The notes: a model not told the origin generated them from the letters alone. A stretch of 64,000 nucleotides of DNA from Anas platyrhynchos (GCF_047663525.1 NC_092612.1:5427501-5491500); one strand, 5' to 3'. Positions 24,061 through 35,664 are shown, counted from the first letter of the stretch. Numbers and translations are program-made.

Positions 24061-27000
24061 GAGGTCCTATTGCTGAGGTCCTATTGCTGAGGTCCTATTG
24101 CTGAGGTCCTATTGCTGAGGTCACAATGCTGAGGTCATATTGCTGAGGTCCTAGTGCTGAGGTCCTATTGCTGAGGTCACAATGCTGAGGTCACAATGCT
24201 GAGGTCTTATTGCTGAGTTCCTATTGCTGAGGTCCTATTGCTGAGGTCCTATTGCTGAGGTCCTATTGCTGAGGTCATAATGTTGAGGTCACAATGCTCA
24301 GGTCACAATTCTGAGGTCCTATTGCTGAGGTCCTATTGCTGAGGTCACAATGCTGAGGTCACAATGCTGAGGCCACAATGCTGAGGCCACAATGCTGAGG
24401 TCACAATGCTGAGGTCACAATGCTGAGGTCCTATTGCTGAGGTCACGTTGCTGAGGTCACAATGCTGAGGTCTTATTGCTGAGTTCCTATTGCTGAGGTC
24501 CTTTTGCTGAGGTCCTATTGCTGAGGTCCTTTTGCTGAGGTCCTATTGCTGAGGTCACAATGCTGAGGTCACAATGCTTTGGTCCTATTGCTGAGGTCAC
24601 AATGCTGAGGTCCTATTGCTGAGGTACTATTGCTGAGGTCCTGTTGCTGAGCTCACAATGCTGAGGTCACAATGCTGAGGTCCTATTGCTGAGGTCACAA
24701 TGCTGAGGTGCTTTTGCTGAGGTCCTATTTCTGAGAAGCTATTCCTGAGGTTCTATTGCTGAGGTCACAATGCTGAGGTCATAATAATGAGGTCCTATTG
24801 CTGAGGTCCTATTACTGAGGTCACAATGCTGAGGTCACAATGCTGAGGTCCTATTGCTGAGGTCACAATGCTGAGGTCCTTTTGCTGAGGTCCTTTTGCT
24901 GAGGTCCTATTGCTGAGGTCCTATTGCTGAGGTCCTATTGCTGAGGTCACAATGCTGAGGTCACAATGCTGAGGTCAGTATGCTGAGGTCCTATTGCTGA
25001 GGTCCTATTGCTGAGGTCCTATTTTTAGGTCCTATTGCTGAGGTCCTATTGCTGAGGTCCTATTGCTGAGGTCACAATGCTGAGGTGCTATTGCTGAGGT
25101 CTCAATGCTGAGGTCACAATGCTGAGGTCCTATTGCTGAGGTCCTATTGCTGAGGTCCTCTTGCTGAGGTCCTATTGCTGAGGTCCTATTGCTGAGGTCC
25201 TATTGCTGAGGTCACAATGCTGAGGTCCTATTGCTGAGGTCACAATGCTGAGGTCACAATGCTGAGGTCCTATTGCTGAGGTCCTATTGCTGAGGTCCTA
25301 TTCCTGAGGTCACAATGCTGTGGTCCTATTGCTGAGGTCCTATTGCTGAGGTCACAATGCTGAGGTCACAATGCTGAGGTCACAATGCTGAGGTCCTATT
25401 GCTGAGGTCACAATGCGGAGATCCTATTGCTGAGGTGCTATTCTTGAGGTCCTATTGCTGAGGTCATAATGCTGAGGTCCTATTGCTGAGGTCTTATTGC
25501 TGAGGTCCTACTGCTGAGGTCACAATGCAGAGGTCCTATTGCTGAGGTCACAATGCTTACGTCCTATTGCTGAGGTCCTATTGCTGAGGTCACAATGCTG
25601 AGGTCCTCTTGCTGAGGTCCTCTTGCTGAGGTCACAATGGAGAGGTCCTATTGCTGAGGTCCTCTTGCTGAGGTCACAATGCAGAGGTCACAATTCTGAG
25701 GTCCTATTGCTGAGGTCCTATTGCTGAGGTCCTACTGCTGAGGTCCCAATGCTGAGGTCTTATTGCTGAGGTCACAATGCTGAGGTCACAATGCTGAGGT
25801 CCTTTTGCTGAGGTCACAGTGTTGAGGTCCTATTGCTGAGGTCACAATGCTGAGGTCACAATGCTGAGGTCACAATGCTGAGGTCCTATTGCTGAGGTCC
25901 TATTGCTGATGTCCTATTGTTGAGGTCCTATTGCTGAGGTCACAATGCTGAGGTCACAATGCTGAGGTCACAATGCTGAGGTCACAATGCTGAGGTCACA
26001 ATGCTGAGGTCACAATGCTGAGGTCCTATTGCTGAGGTCACAATGCGGAGATCCTATTGATGAGGTGCTATTCCTGAGGTCCTATTGCTGAGGTCATAAT
26101 GCTGAGGTCCTATTGCTGAGGTCTTATTGCTGAGGTCACAATGCTGAGGTCACAATGCTGAGGTCACAATACTGAGGTCACAATGCTGAGGTCCTATTGC
26201 TGAGGTTTTATTGCTGAGGTCACAATGCTGAGGTCCTATTGCTGAGGTCCTATTGCTGATGTCCTATTGCTGTGGTCACAATGCAGAGGTCCTATTGCTG
26301 AGGTCACAATGTTGAGGTCACAATGCTGAGGTCACAATTCTGAGGTCCTATTGCTGATGTCCTATTGCTGAGGTCACAATGAAGAGGTCCTATTGCTGAG
26401 GTCCTATTGCTGAGGTCACAATGTTGAGGTCCTATGGGTGAGGTCCTATTGCTGAGGTCCTATTGCTGAGGTCCTCTTGCTGAGGTCCTCTTGCTGAGGT
26501 CACAAGGCTGAGGTCCTATTGCTGAGGTCACAGTGTTGAGGTCCTACTGCTGAGGTCACAATGCTGAGGTCCTATTGCTGAGGTCACAGTGTTGAGGTCC
26601 TACTGCTGAGGTCACAATGCTGAGGTCCTATTGCTGAGGTCACAATGCTGAGGTCCTATTTCTGAGGTCCTATTTCTGAGGTCCTATTGGTGAGGTCCTA
26701 TTTCTGAGGTCCTATTGCTGAGGTTACAATGCTGAGGTCCTATTGCTGAAGTCCTATTGCTGAGGTCCTCTTGCTGAGGTCACAATGCTGAGGTCAGAAT
26801 GCTGAGGTCACAATGCTGAGGTCCTATTGCTGAGGTCCTATTGCTGAGGTCACAATGCTGAGGTCACAATGTTGCGGTCACAATGCTGAGGTCACTATGC
26901 TGAGTTCCTATTGCTGAGGTCACAGTGCTGAGGTCACAGTGCTGAGGTCCTATTTCTGTGGTCCCAATGCTGAGGTCACTATGCTGAGGTCACAATGCTG

Positions 27001-29145
27001 TGGTCCTATTGCTGAGGTCCTACTGCTGAGGTCCCAATGCTGAGGTCTTATTGCTGAGGTCACAATGCTGAGGTCACAATGTTGAGGTCCTATTGCTGAG
27101 GTCACAGTGTTGAGGTCGTATTGCTGAGGTCACAATGCTGAGGTGACAATGATGAGGTCCTATTCCTGAGGACACAATGCTGAGGTCACAATGCTGAGTT
27201 CACAATGCTGAGGTCCTATTGCTGAGGTCCTATTGCTGAGGTCCTATTGCTGAGGTCACAATGCTGAGGTCCTATTGCTGAGGTCCTATTGCTGAGGTCC
27301 TATTGCTGAGGTCACAATGCTGAGGTCACAATGCTGAGGTCCTATTACTGAGGTCACAATGCTGAGGTCACAATGCTGTGGTCCTATTGCTGAAGTCACA
27401 ATGCTGAGGTCCTATTGCTGATGTCCTATTGCTCAGGTCACAATGCTGAGGTCCTATTGCTGAGGTCCTATTGCTGAGGTCCTATTGCTGAGGTCACAAT
27501 GCTGAGGTCCTATTGCTGAGGTGCTATTCCTGAGGTCCTATTCCTGAGGTAACAATGCTGAGGTCCTATTGCTGAGGTCACAATGCTGAGGTCACAATGC
27601 TGTGGTCCTATTGCTGAAGTCACAATGCTGAGGTCCTATTGCTGATGTCCTATTGCTCAGGTCACAATGCTGAGGTCCTACTGCTGAGGTCCTATTGCTG
27701 AGGTCCTATTGCTGAGGTCCTATTGCTGAGGTCACAATGCTGAGGTCCTATTGCTGAGGTCCTATTGCTGAGGTCACAATGCTGAGGTCACATTTCTGAA
27801 GTCCTATTGCTGAGGTCCTATTGCTGAGGTCCAATTGCTGAGGTCACAATACTGAGGTCGTACTGCTGAGGTCAAAATGCTCAGGTCCTATTGCTGAGGT
27901 CACAATGCTGAGGTCCTATTGCTGAGGTCCTATTGCTGAGGTCCTATTGCAGAAGTCGCAATGCTGAGGTCACAATGCTGAGGTCCTATTGCTGAGGTCA
28001 CAATGCTGAGGTCCTATTGCTGAGGTCCTATTGCTGATGTCCTATTGCTGAGGTCCTATTGCTGAGATCCTCTTGCTGAGGTCCTACTTCTGAGGGCCTA
28101 TTGCTGAGGTCCTATTGCTGCGGTCCTATTGCTGAGGTCCTATTGCTGAGGTCACAATGCTGAGGTCCTATTGCTGAGGTCCTATTGCTGAGGTCACAAT
28201 GCTTAGGTCACAATGCTGAGGTCCTATTGCTGAGGTCCTATTGCTGAGGTCCTATTGCTGTGGTCCTATTGCTGAGGTCACAATGCTGAGGTCCTATTGC
28301 TGAGGTCCTATTGCTGAGGTCACAATGCTGAGGTCCTATTGCTGAGGTCCTATTGCTGAGGTCAGAATGCTGAGGTCACAATGATGAGGTCCTATTGCTG
28401 AGGTCCTATTGCTGAGGTCCTATTGCTTAGGTCCTATTGCTGAGGTCACAATGCTGAGTTCACAATGCTGAGTTCACAATGCTGAGGTAACAATGCTTAG
28501 GTCCTATTGCTGAGGTCCTATTGCTGAGGTCCCATTTCTGAGGTCACAATGCTGAGGTCCTATTGCTGTGGTTACAATGCTGAGGTCCTATTGCTGAGGT
28601 AACAATGCTGAGGTCCTATTGCTGAGGTCCTATTGCTGAGGTCACAATGCTAAGGTCACAACGCTGAGGTCCTATTGCTGAGGTCCTATTGCTGAGGTCA
28701 CAATGGTGAGGTCACAATGCTGAGGTCCTATTGCTGAGGTCCTATTGCTGATGTCCTATTGCTGAGGTCCTATTGCTGAGGTCAAAATGCTGAGGTCCTA
28801 TTGCTGAGGTCTAATTGCTGAGGTCCTATTGCTGAGGTCACAAGGCTGAGGTCCTATTGCTGAGGTCACAGTGCTGAGGTCCTATTGCTGAGGTCACAAT
28901 GCTGAGGTCCTTTTGTTGAGGTCACAATGCTGATGTCCTATTGCTGAGGTCCTATTGCTGAGGTCCTCTTGTCGAGGTCCTATTGCTGAGGTCACAATGC
29001 TGAGGTCACAAGGGTGAGGTCACAATGCTGAGGTCCTATTGCTGAGGTCCTATTGCTGAGTTCACAGTGCTGAGGTCCTATTGCTGAGGTCAGAATGCTG
29101 AGGTCCTATTTCTGAGGTCCTATTGCTGAGGTCCTATTGCTAAGG

Positions 29146-29739
29146 TGTCCTGGTTTCAGTTAGAACAGAATTAATTTTTTTCATAGTAGCTGGTGGAATG
29201 CTGTGTTTTGGCTTAGGATGAGAAGAGTGCTGATCACACCCCAATGCTTTAATTTTGCAGAGCAGTGCTTATACTAAGCCAAGGACATCTCAGCCTTTTG
29301 CTCTGTCCTGCCAACGGGCAGGCTGGGGGTGCAGTAAGAGCTTGGAGGGGACAGACCCCGGACAGGTGACCCAAACTAGCCAAAGGGGTATTCCATACCA
29401 TCTGACGTCATGCTAAACAATATATAGGGGCGGCTAGCCGGGGGGAGGGGGCCGGACTGCTCGGGGTGAGGCTGGGCATCGGTCAGCGAGTGGTAAGCAA
29501 TTGCATTGTGCATCACTTGTTTGTACATACTATTATTACTTTCGTATTATCACTATTGTATCATTATTATTATTATTATTATTATTATCATTATTATGAT
29601 TTTTCTGTCTTATTAAACTGTCTTTATCTCAACTCACGGGCTTCACTTTCCATTTCTCTCCCCCGTCCCAGAGAGGGAGGGGGGAGGGTGAGCGAATGGC
29701 TGCGTGGTGTTTAGCTGCCGGCCGGGTTAAACCACGACA
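29146..29739 (+). mobile_element. 5' LTR of the ERV-L-like element
   Basis: 594 bp, TGTCCTGG to ACGACA. It carries a perfect CRE palindrome TGACGTCA (29403-29410), a TATA box (TATATAGG, from 29421) and ATTAAA (29612-29617) after an ATT microsatellite at about 29557-29597. The same layout is seen at 35665-36251 and, inverted, at 39289-39842. Confidence 0.92.
29403..29427 (+). promoter_or_regulatory. LTR core promoter: CRE and TATA box
   Basis: TGACGTCA at 29403-29410 is followed 10 bp later by TATATAG, a compact CREB/ATF plus TATA promoter. It is conserved in the 3' LTR (35933-35940, TATA at 35941) and in the solo LTR (CRE 39607-39614), which suggests selection on transcription while the family was active. 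Confidence 0.6.
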
Positions 29740-29746
29740 GTCTTTC

Positions 29747-29764
29747 TGGCGCCCAACGTGGGGC
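29747..29764 (+). promoter_or_regulatory. Primer-binding site for tRNA-Lys(1,2)
   Basis: TGGCGCCCAACGTGGGGC, seven bases after the LTR, equals the complement of the tRNA-Lys1,2 3' end used by several betaretroviruses and spumaviruses. Confidence 0.9.
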
Positions 29765-29855
29765 CCGAAAGGTTGAGATAATGGCAGATCTGACCAGAGT
29801 GTTTTAAACTAAAACTGGTGTAAGGATTAGACCTGCTTAATAGTCACTTGTCATA

Positions 29856-32339
29856 ATGCTGATTGCTTTAATCTCAACTCTGCTGCGCCTGTTTTCCAAA
29901 TTGAGTATTATAGTACATTATTTTCCGTATTTGCTCTCTGTCGTGTTGTTTATCCTCTCCGGGCCCTGGTTTCAGATCATTATGGTACTGTGTGTTGTAG
30001 CAATGGCTTATGAGACGATAAGATATCTGGTCATGACTCTAACTCTTTATTTGTATTCAGTAACATCGTTGACTCTGTACTTTGGAAACTGTATCTTGGA
30101 AACTATTAGCAATTATTCCTATTGTTTTTTTCCATTAGGGAGTCAATCTGTGGAGGGGAAAGGGGAGGATATTTTTCCTTACTTGCTTACTCTCCCTTTC
30201 TCCTTCACCACCCCTGTATCCTCCTGGATCACTCTGCCTTCCTCCTTCACCACCCTCTTATCCCCTGAGCTTGTCACAATAGCTCTCCAAGATACTGAAT
30301 ATTCTTGGGATACTCAGACCACCATAGTCTTGTTGTTCTGCCTCCTGAATGCACTTCAGGTTCTGCTTAAAGTTAAACAATTACTTAGGAAGCTCATCCG
30401 GAGATCTGCCCGGAGGCAGTATAGTTGTGGGTGGCAGGGAGTATGGGTGGATATGGGCAGGCATCTAGAGCAGTTGGCACCCCCAGTGTGTTGGAAATTC
30501 ACCCCTGAACAATGGCAAAATCCTCAAAAACTGGCAGAATGCTTGAAAAAAAGGTGTCATGATTCTGGCAGTTCCAAAGTAACACAAATCATTGTAACGT
30601 GCTGGGGCCTGGCTCATGCCTATCAAGCTGCCATTGATACTGCTATCAACTTAGTGACAGACCCTGCGGCCACTCCAAGCCCTGTGACAGATCCAACGGC
30701 CACTGTGACCCCTACGGTGGATCCTGCAGCCGCTCCAGTCCCAGCTCCTGCAGCCGCTCCAGTCCCAGTTCCTGCAGCCGCTCCAGCTCCAGCTCCTGCA
30801 GCCGCTCCAGCTCCAGCTCCTGCAGCCGCTCCAGTCCCAGCTCCTGCAGCCGCTCCAGTCCCAGTTCCTGCAGCCGCTCCAGTCCCAGCTCCTGCACCCG
30901 CTCCAGTTCCAGCTCCGGCTGCTACTCCAGTCCCAGTTCCTGCAACTGCTCCAGCTCCAGCTCCTGAAGCCGCTACAGCTCCGGTTCCTGCAACTGCTCC
31001 AGCTCCTGCAGCCGCTCCAGCTCCTGTGGCTGTGTCAGAGAAACGAGCAGTAGCAGTGCAAGTTGACCCTGCAGAGGGTATTCCAACCTCTGTGGCAGAC
31101 CCTGTAACAAAGTCAGAGAAACGAGCAGTAGCAGTGCAAGCTGCCCCTGTAGAGAAGGTGAAAAAATGGTATAGAGAGTCAGGTCGTTTAGAACGCAGAG
31201 AGTCTTCTGCCAATCCAGGTGAGGCTTCTGCCAAAACTAGGTATAGAGATGACGAGGATGACGACGATGCTGGGCCATCAAGGATTCAGGAGGAGGAAGA
31301 TGAGGATGTCGAAAAATCAACAGTAACTACCCGAAGCCTAAACGAGCGCGAGCTACGAGATGTGCGAAAAGATTTTGGTCGCTGTATAGGTGAGCAGCTT
31401 GTCACCTGGCTGCTCCGGTGCTGGGACTCTGGAGCCAATTGTGTGGAATTAGACGGCAGGGAAGCCAAGCGGCTGGGATCCCTTGCTCGAGACGCCGGCA
31501 TTGACAAAGCAATTGCAGATGGAGCACAATCCACCAGCCTCTGGAGGCGTCTCCTCTCAGCTGTGAGGGAAAGGTATCCCTTCAAGGAAGAACTTTTATG
31601 TCTACCAGGCAAGTGGACCACTATGGAGAAGGGAATCCAGTACCTGAGGGAATTAGCCGTACGGGAAGTGATTTATGAGGATCCAGACCTCAGACAAACA
31701 TCCAAAGATCCAGATGAAGTCAAGTGTACACGACCCATGTGGCGGAAGTTTGTACGGAGTGCACCATCATCATATGCCAGCTCATTGGCAATAATGGCCT
31801 GGAAAGAGGATGAGGAACCCACAGTGGATGAAGTGGCTAAACAACTCCGGCAGTACGAAGAAAGTCTCTCCTCTTCCTTACAGGCCTGCGTCTCAGCTGT
31901 GGAGAAACTTTCTGAAAAGGTTCACCAACTTGAAGAGAATCTATCTTCCTCCCCACCTGAACCAACCAGTGTCCAACGACCGAAAGAGAACACCTGGGAG
32001 AAAACACTTTCTGAAAAGGTTCACCAACTTGAAGAGAGATTATTCTCCTCTGTACCTGTACAGAGCAGTGTCTCAGCTATCAGGGGTAGGCGTTCATCTA
32101 CACAAGGAAGACGGTATGGTGGGTACTCACCCCGTGCCACCCTGTGGTTTTACTTACGAGACCATGGAGAGGACATGAGAAAATGGGATGGAAATTCTAC
32201 CGCGACCCTAGAGGCACGGGTACGTGAGTTGCAAAAGAAAACAATCAGGAAAAAGGGATTCTCTGAAAAGTTTGCTGCTCCAACTTCCAGCAGACAGTCC
32301 TTCAAACACAGAAACGAAGAAGATTCTGACCAGGATTAG
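29856..32339 (+). CDS. ERV-L-like gag, 827 aa, with hydrophobic N-terminus
   Basis: Open from the ATG at 29856 to TAG at 32337-32339. Residues 1-95 contain two to three strongly hydrophobic stretches (about 1-50 and 52-85) and another lies at about 153-175, followed by a basic Lys/Arg-rich segment. This is unusual for Gag, which normally has a cytosolic matrix domain. Residues about 268-393 are a low-complexity run of Pro-Ala-Pro-Val units. About 463-485 is highly acidic. About 490-665 looks like capsid (helical, with Trp-Leu-Leu-Arg-Cys-Trp and a Lys-Trp-Thr-Thr-Met-Glu segment). About 667-732 holds two copies of a coiled-coil unit LSEKVHQLEE. The C-terminus is basic, with no CCHC knuckle. 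The frame continues into pol through the amber stop. No break is seen, so it could be expressed. Confidence 0.87.
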   Translation: MLIALISTLLRLFSKLSIIVHYFPYLLSVVLFILSGPWFQIIMVLCVVAMAYETIRYLVMTLTLYLYSVTSLTLYFGNCILETISNYSYCFFPLGSQSVEGKGEDIFPYLLTLPFSFTTPVSSWITLPSSFTTLLSPELVTIALQDTEYSWDTQTTIVLLFCLLNALQVLLKVKQLLRKLIRRSARRQYSCGWQGVWVDMGRHLEQLAPPVCWKFTPEQWQNPQKLAECLKKRCHDSGSSKVTQIIVTCWGLAHAYQAAIDTAINLVTDPAATPSPVTDPTATVTPTVDPAAAPVPAPAAAPVPVPAAAPAPAPAAAPAPAPAAAPVPAPAAAPVPVPAAAPVPAPAPAPVPAPAATPVPVPATAPAPAPEAATAPVPATAPAPAAAPAPVAVSEKRAVAVQVDPAEGIPTSVADPVTKSEKRAVAVQAAPVEKVKKWYRESGRLERRESSANPGEASAKTRYRDDEDDDDAGPSRIQEEEDEDVEKSTVTTRSLNERELRDVRKDFGRCIGEQLVTWLLRCWDSGANCVELDGREAKRLGSLARDAGIDKAIADGAQSTSLWRRLLSAVRERYPFKEELLCLPGKWTTMEKGIQYLRELAVREVIYEDPDLRQTSKDPDEVKCTRPMWRKFVRSAPSSYASSLAIMAWKEDEEPTVDEVAKQLRQYEESLSSSLQACVSAVEKLSEKVHQLEENLSSSPPEPTSVQRPKENTWEKTLSEKVHQLEERLFSSVPVQSSVSAIRGRRSSTQGRRYGGYSPRATLWFYLRDHGEDMRKWDGNSTATLEARVRELQKKTIRKKGFSEKFAAPTSSRQSFKHRNEEDSDQD

Positions 32340-32375
32340 GGGGGCCCTGCCTCCAGCCAGGGGGAGGAAAGGGAC
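32337..32375 (+). promoter_or_regulatory. Amber readthrough site between gag and pol
   Basis: The gag TAG (32337-32339) is followed in the same frame by 18 sense codons and then protease. Directly after TAG are five G, then CCCTG, pairable with CAGGG about 10 nt on, then a purine-rich run. This recalls the gammaretroviral amber readthrough signal followed by a pseudoknot. No shift site or frame change is needed. Confidence 0.7.
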
Positions 32376-35300
32376 AATCGAGTTTATTGGACTGTGTGGA
32401 TTCGATGGCCTGGCACGTCACACGCACAGAAGTATAAGGCTTTAGTAGACACTGGTGCACAATGTACTATAATGCCATCGAGCTATAAAGGACCAGAGCC
32501 CATCTATATTTGTGGAGTGACAGGGGGATCTCAGCAGTTGACTGTATTGGAGGCTGAAGTGAGTCTGACTGGGAATGAGTGGGAAAAGCACCGCATTGTG
32601 ACTGGCCCGGAGGCTCCATGTATCCTTGGCATAGACTATCTTAGAAGAGGATATTGCAAGGACCCAAAAGGGTTCCGGTGGGCTTTTGGTATAGCTGCCT
32701 TAGAGACAGAGGGCATTAAACAATTATCTACCTTGCCTGGTCTCTCAGAGGACCCTTCTGTTGTGGGGTTGCTGAGGGTCGAAGAACAGCAAATGCCAAT
32801 CGCTACCACAACTGTGCACCGGCGGCAATATCGCACTAACCGAGACTCCCTGATTCCCATCCATAAGCTAATTCGTCAATTGGAGAGCCAAGGAGTGATC
32901 AGCAAGACCCATTCACCTTTCAATAGTCCCATATGGCCAGTGCGAAAGTCTAATGGCGAGTGGAGACTAACAGTGGACTATCGTGGCCTGAACGAAGTCA
33001 CGCCACCACTGAGTGCTGCAGTGCCGGACATGCTGGAACTTCAGTACGAACTTGAGTCGAAGGCAGCCAAGTGGTACGCCACAATTGATATCGCTAATGC
33101 ATTTTTCTCCATCCCTCTAGCAGCAGAGTGCAGGCCACAATTTGCCTTCACTTGGAGGGGAGTCCAATATACTTGGAATCGGCTGCCCCAGGGGTGGAAA
33201 CACAGCCCTATCATTTGCCATGGGCTGATCCAGTCTGCGCTAGAGCAGGGGGAAGCTCCTGAACACCTGCAGTACATCGATGACATTATTGTGTGGGGTG
33301 ACACAGCAGAGGAAGTTTTCGAGAAAGGGAAGAAAATAGTCCAAATCCTTCTGAAAGCCGGTTTTGCCATAAAACAAAATAAAGTCAAAGGACCTGCACG
33401 AGAGATCCAGTTTTTAGGAATAAAATGGCAAGATGGACGTCGTCAAATCCCAATGGATGTGATCAACAAAAGAACAGCTATGTCTCCACCAACTAACAAA
33501 AAAGAAACACAGACTTTTCTAGGTGTTGTGGGGTTTTGGAGAATGCACATCCCAAATTACAGTCTGATTGTAAACCCACTCTACCAAGTAACCCGTAAGA
33601 AGAATGAGTTTGAATGGGGCCCTGAACAACGACAAGCCTTTGAACAAATCAAGCAGGAAATAGTCCATGCAGTAGCCCTTGGGCCAGTTCGAACAGGACC
33701 AGATGTAAAGAATGTGCTCTACACTGCAGCCGGGGAGAATGGCCCCACCTGGAGCCTCTGGCAGAAAGAACCTGGGGAAACTCGAGGTCGGCCTCTGGGG
33801 TTTTGGAGTCGGGGATACAGAGGATCTGAGGCCCGCTATACTCCAACTGAAAAGGAGATATTGGCAGCATATGAAGGAGTTCGATCTGCTTCGGAGGTGG
33901 TCGGTACTGAAGCGCAGCTCCTCCTAGCACCCCGATTGCCAGTACTAGGCTGGATGTTCAAGGGAAGGGTCCCCTCTACGCATCATGCAACTGATGCTAC
34001 ATGGAGCAAGTGGGTTGCACTGATTACTCAGCGGGCTCGAATAGGAAACCCCAGTCGCCCAGGAATATTGGAAGTGATCATGGACTGGCCAGAAGGCAAA
34101 TACTTTGGGATATCATCAGAGGAGGAGGTGGGTCGTGCTGAAGAAGCCCCGCTGTACAACCAGTTACCAGAGAATGAAAAGAAATATGCCCTGTTCACTG
34201 ATGGGTCCTGTCGTATTGTGGGGAAGCATCGGAGATGGAAGGCTGCTGTATGGAGTCCTACGCGACGAGTTGCAGAAGCTGCTGAGGGAGAAGGTGAATT
34301 GAGTCAGTTTGCAGAAGTGAAAGCCATTCAGCTGGCTTTAGACATTGCTGAACGAGAAAAATGGCCAGTTCTCTATCTCTACACCGATTCATGGATGGTA
34401 GCAAATGCCCTGTGGGGATGGTTACAGCAATGGAAGCAAAACAACTGGCAGCGTAGGGGCAAACCCATCTGGGCTGCTGCATTGTGGCAAGATATTGCTG
34501 CTCGGGTAGAGAACCTGGCTGTGAAAGTACGCCACGTAGATGCTCATGTGCCCAAGAATCGGGCTACTGAAGAACATCAAAACAACCAGCAGGTGGATCA
34601 GGCTGCTAAGATTGAAGTAGCTCAGGTGGACCTGGATTGGCAGCATAAAGGTGAATTATTTATAGCCCGATGGGCCCATGACACCTCAGGCCATCAAGGT
34701 AGAGACGCAACATACAGATGGGCTCGTGATCGAGGGGTGGACTTGACCATGGACGCTATAGCACAGGTTATTCATGACTGTGAAACATGTGCTGCAATCA
34801 AGCAAGCCAAACGGTCAAAGCCTCTTTGGTATGGAGGACGGTGGCTGAAATATAAATATGGAGAGGCCTGGCAGATTGATTACATCACACTCCCTCAAAC
34901 TCGCAATGGCAAGCGCCACGTACTTACAATGGTGGAAGCAACCACCGGATGGCTGGAAACATATCCTGTGCCTCATGCCACCGCCCGGAACACCATCCTG
35001 GGCCTTGAAAAGCAAGTCCTATGGTGACATGGCACCCCAGAAAGAATAGAGTCAGACAATGGGACTCACTTCCGAAACAACCTTATAGACACTTGGGCCA
35101 AAGAACATGGTATTGAGTGGGTGTATCACATCCCCTATCATGCACCAGCCTCCGGGAAAGTTGAACGATACAATGGCCTGTTAAAGACTACCTTGAAAGC
35201 AATGGGCGCTGGGACGTTCAAAAACTGGGATACGCATTTGGCAAAGGCCACCTGGTTAGTCAATACTAGGGGATCTACCAACCGAGCTGGACCTGCCCAA

Positions 35301-35525
35301 TCAAACCTGTTACGTACTGTAGATGGGGATAAAGTTCCTGTAGTGCATGTAAAAAATATGCTGGGTAAAACAGTCTGGGCTACTCCTGCCTCAGGAAAAG
35401 GCAAACCTATTCGTGGAATTGTTTTCGCTCAGGGACCTGGATACACTTGGTGGGTGATGCAAAAGAACGGAGAGGTCCGGTGTGTACCTCAAGGAGATTT
35501 AATACTGGGTGAGAATAGCCCATGA
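32340..35525 (+). pseudogene. ERV-L-like pol (PR-RT-RNaseH-IN), one nonsense codon
   Basis: In frame with gag. Protease: Asp-Thr-Gly-Ala at 32448, intact. Reverse transcriptase: first Asp in the TIDIANAFFS block (about 33082), palm YIDDI at 33272-33286, intact. RNase H: FTDGSC at about 34195 and YTDSW at about 34380. Integrase: HHCC zinc domain (about 34675-34795), first core Asp in WQIDYI (about 34870). A TGA at 35025-35027 then interrupts. The same frame continues to 35525 with the second Asp (SDNGTHF) and the Glu (KVERYNGL) of the DDE triad and a C-terminal domain. The TGA fits one C-to-T change at a CpG in an Arg codon. With this stop the integrase lacks two of three catalytic residues; the rest of pol appears intact. 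Confidence 0.9.
35025..35027 (+). other. Premature TGA inside integrase
   Basis: The only disabling change seen in the gag-pol frame apart from the recoding amber codon. Sequence on both sides is collinear integrase in one frame. Confidence 0.85.
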
Positions 35526-35664
35526 ACTGAATTGTACCATGTTAATTAGTATATTATACTGTATGTTATCACTACCATGATTACTATAGGTGACTAATTA
35601 GAATGTATGGAAAAGAGTGTAACCTGAGCATGACATAAATGGTATGGAATAAGGGGTGGATAGA

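Larger units (their letters stand above)
7726..29145. repeat. 14-bp satellite array, main block (about 21.4 kb)
   Basis: About 1,530 tandem 14-bp monomers, mainly GAGGTCCTATTGCT (A) and GAGGTCACAATGCT (B), with minor variants (CTACTGCT, CTCTTGCT, CCAATGCT, CTATTTCT, GATGTCC). Register is kept almost perfectly; a one-base loss near 21424 and one near 25025 are among very few indels. A and B are mixed irregularly, but long blocks are repeated at offsets that are multiples of 14. Every monomer has TGA on the plus strand, while the minus strand is mostly stop-free, giving artefactual 14-aa-periodic frames. The array ends at the LTR at 29146. No gene is seen in it. Confidence 0.97.

Noticed and set aside
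30623..31234. 203-aa minus-strand Gly/Ala/Thr frame
   Set aside because: Antisense shadow of the Pro-Ala repeat in the ERV-L-like gag.
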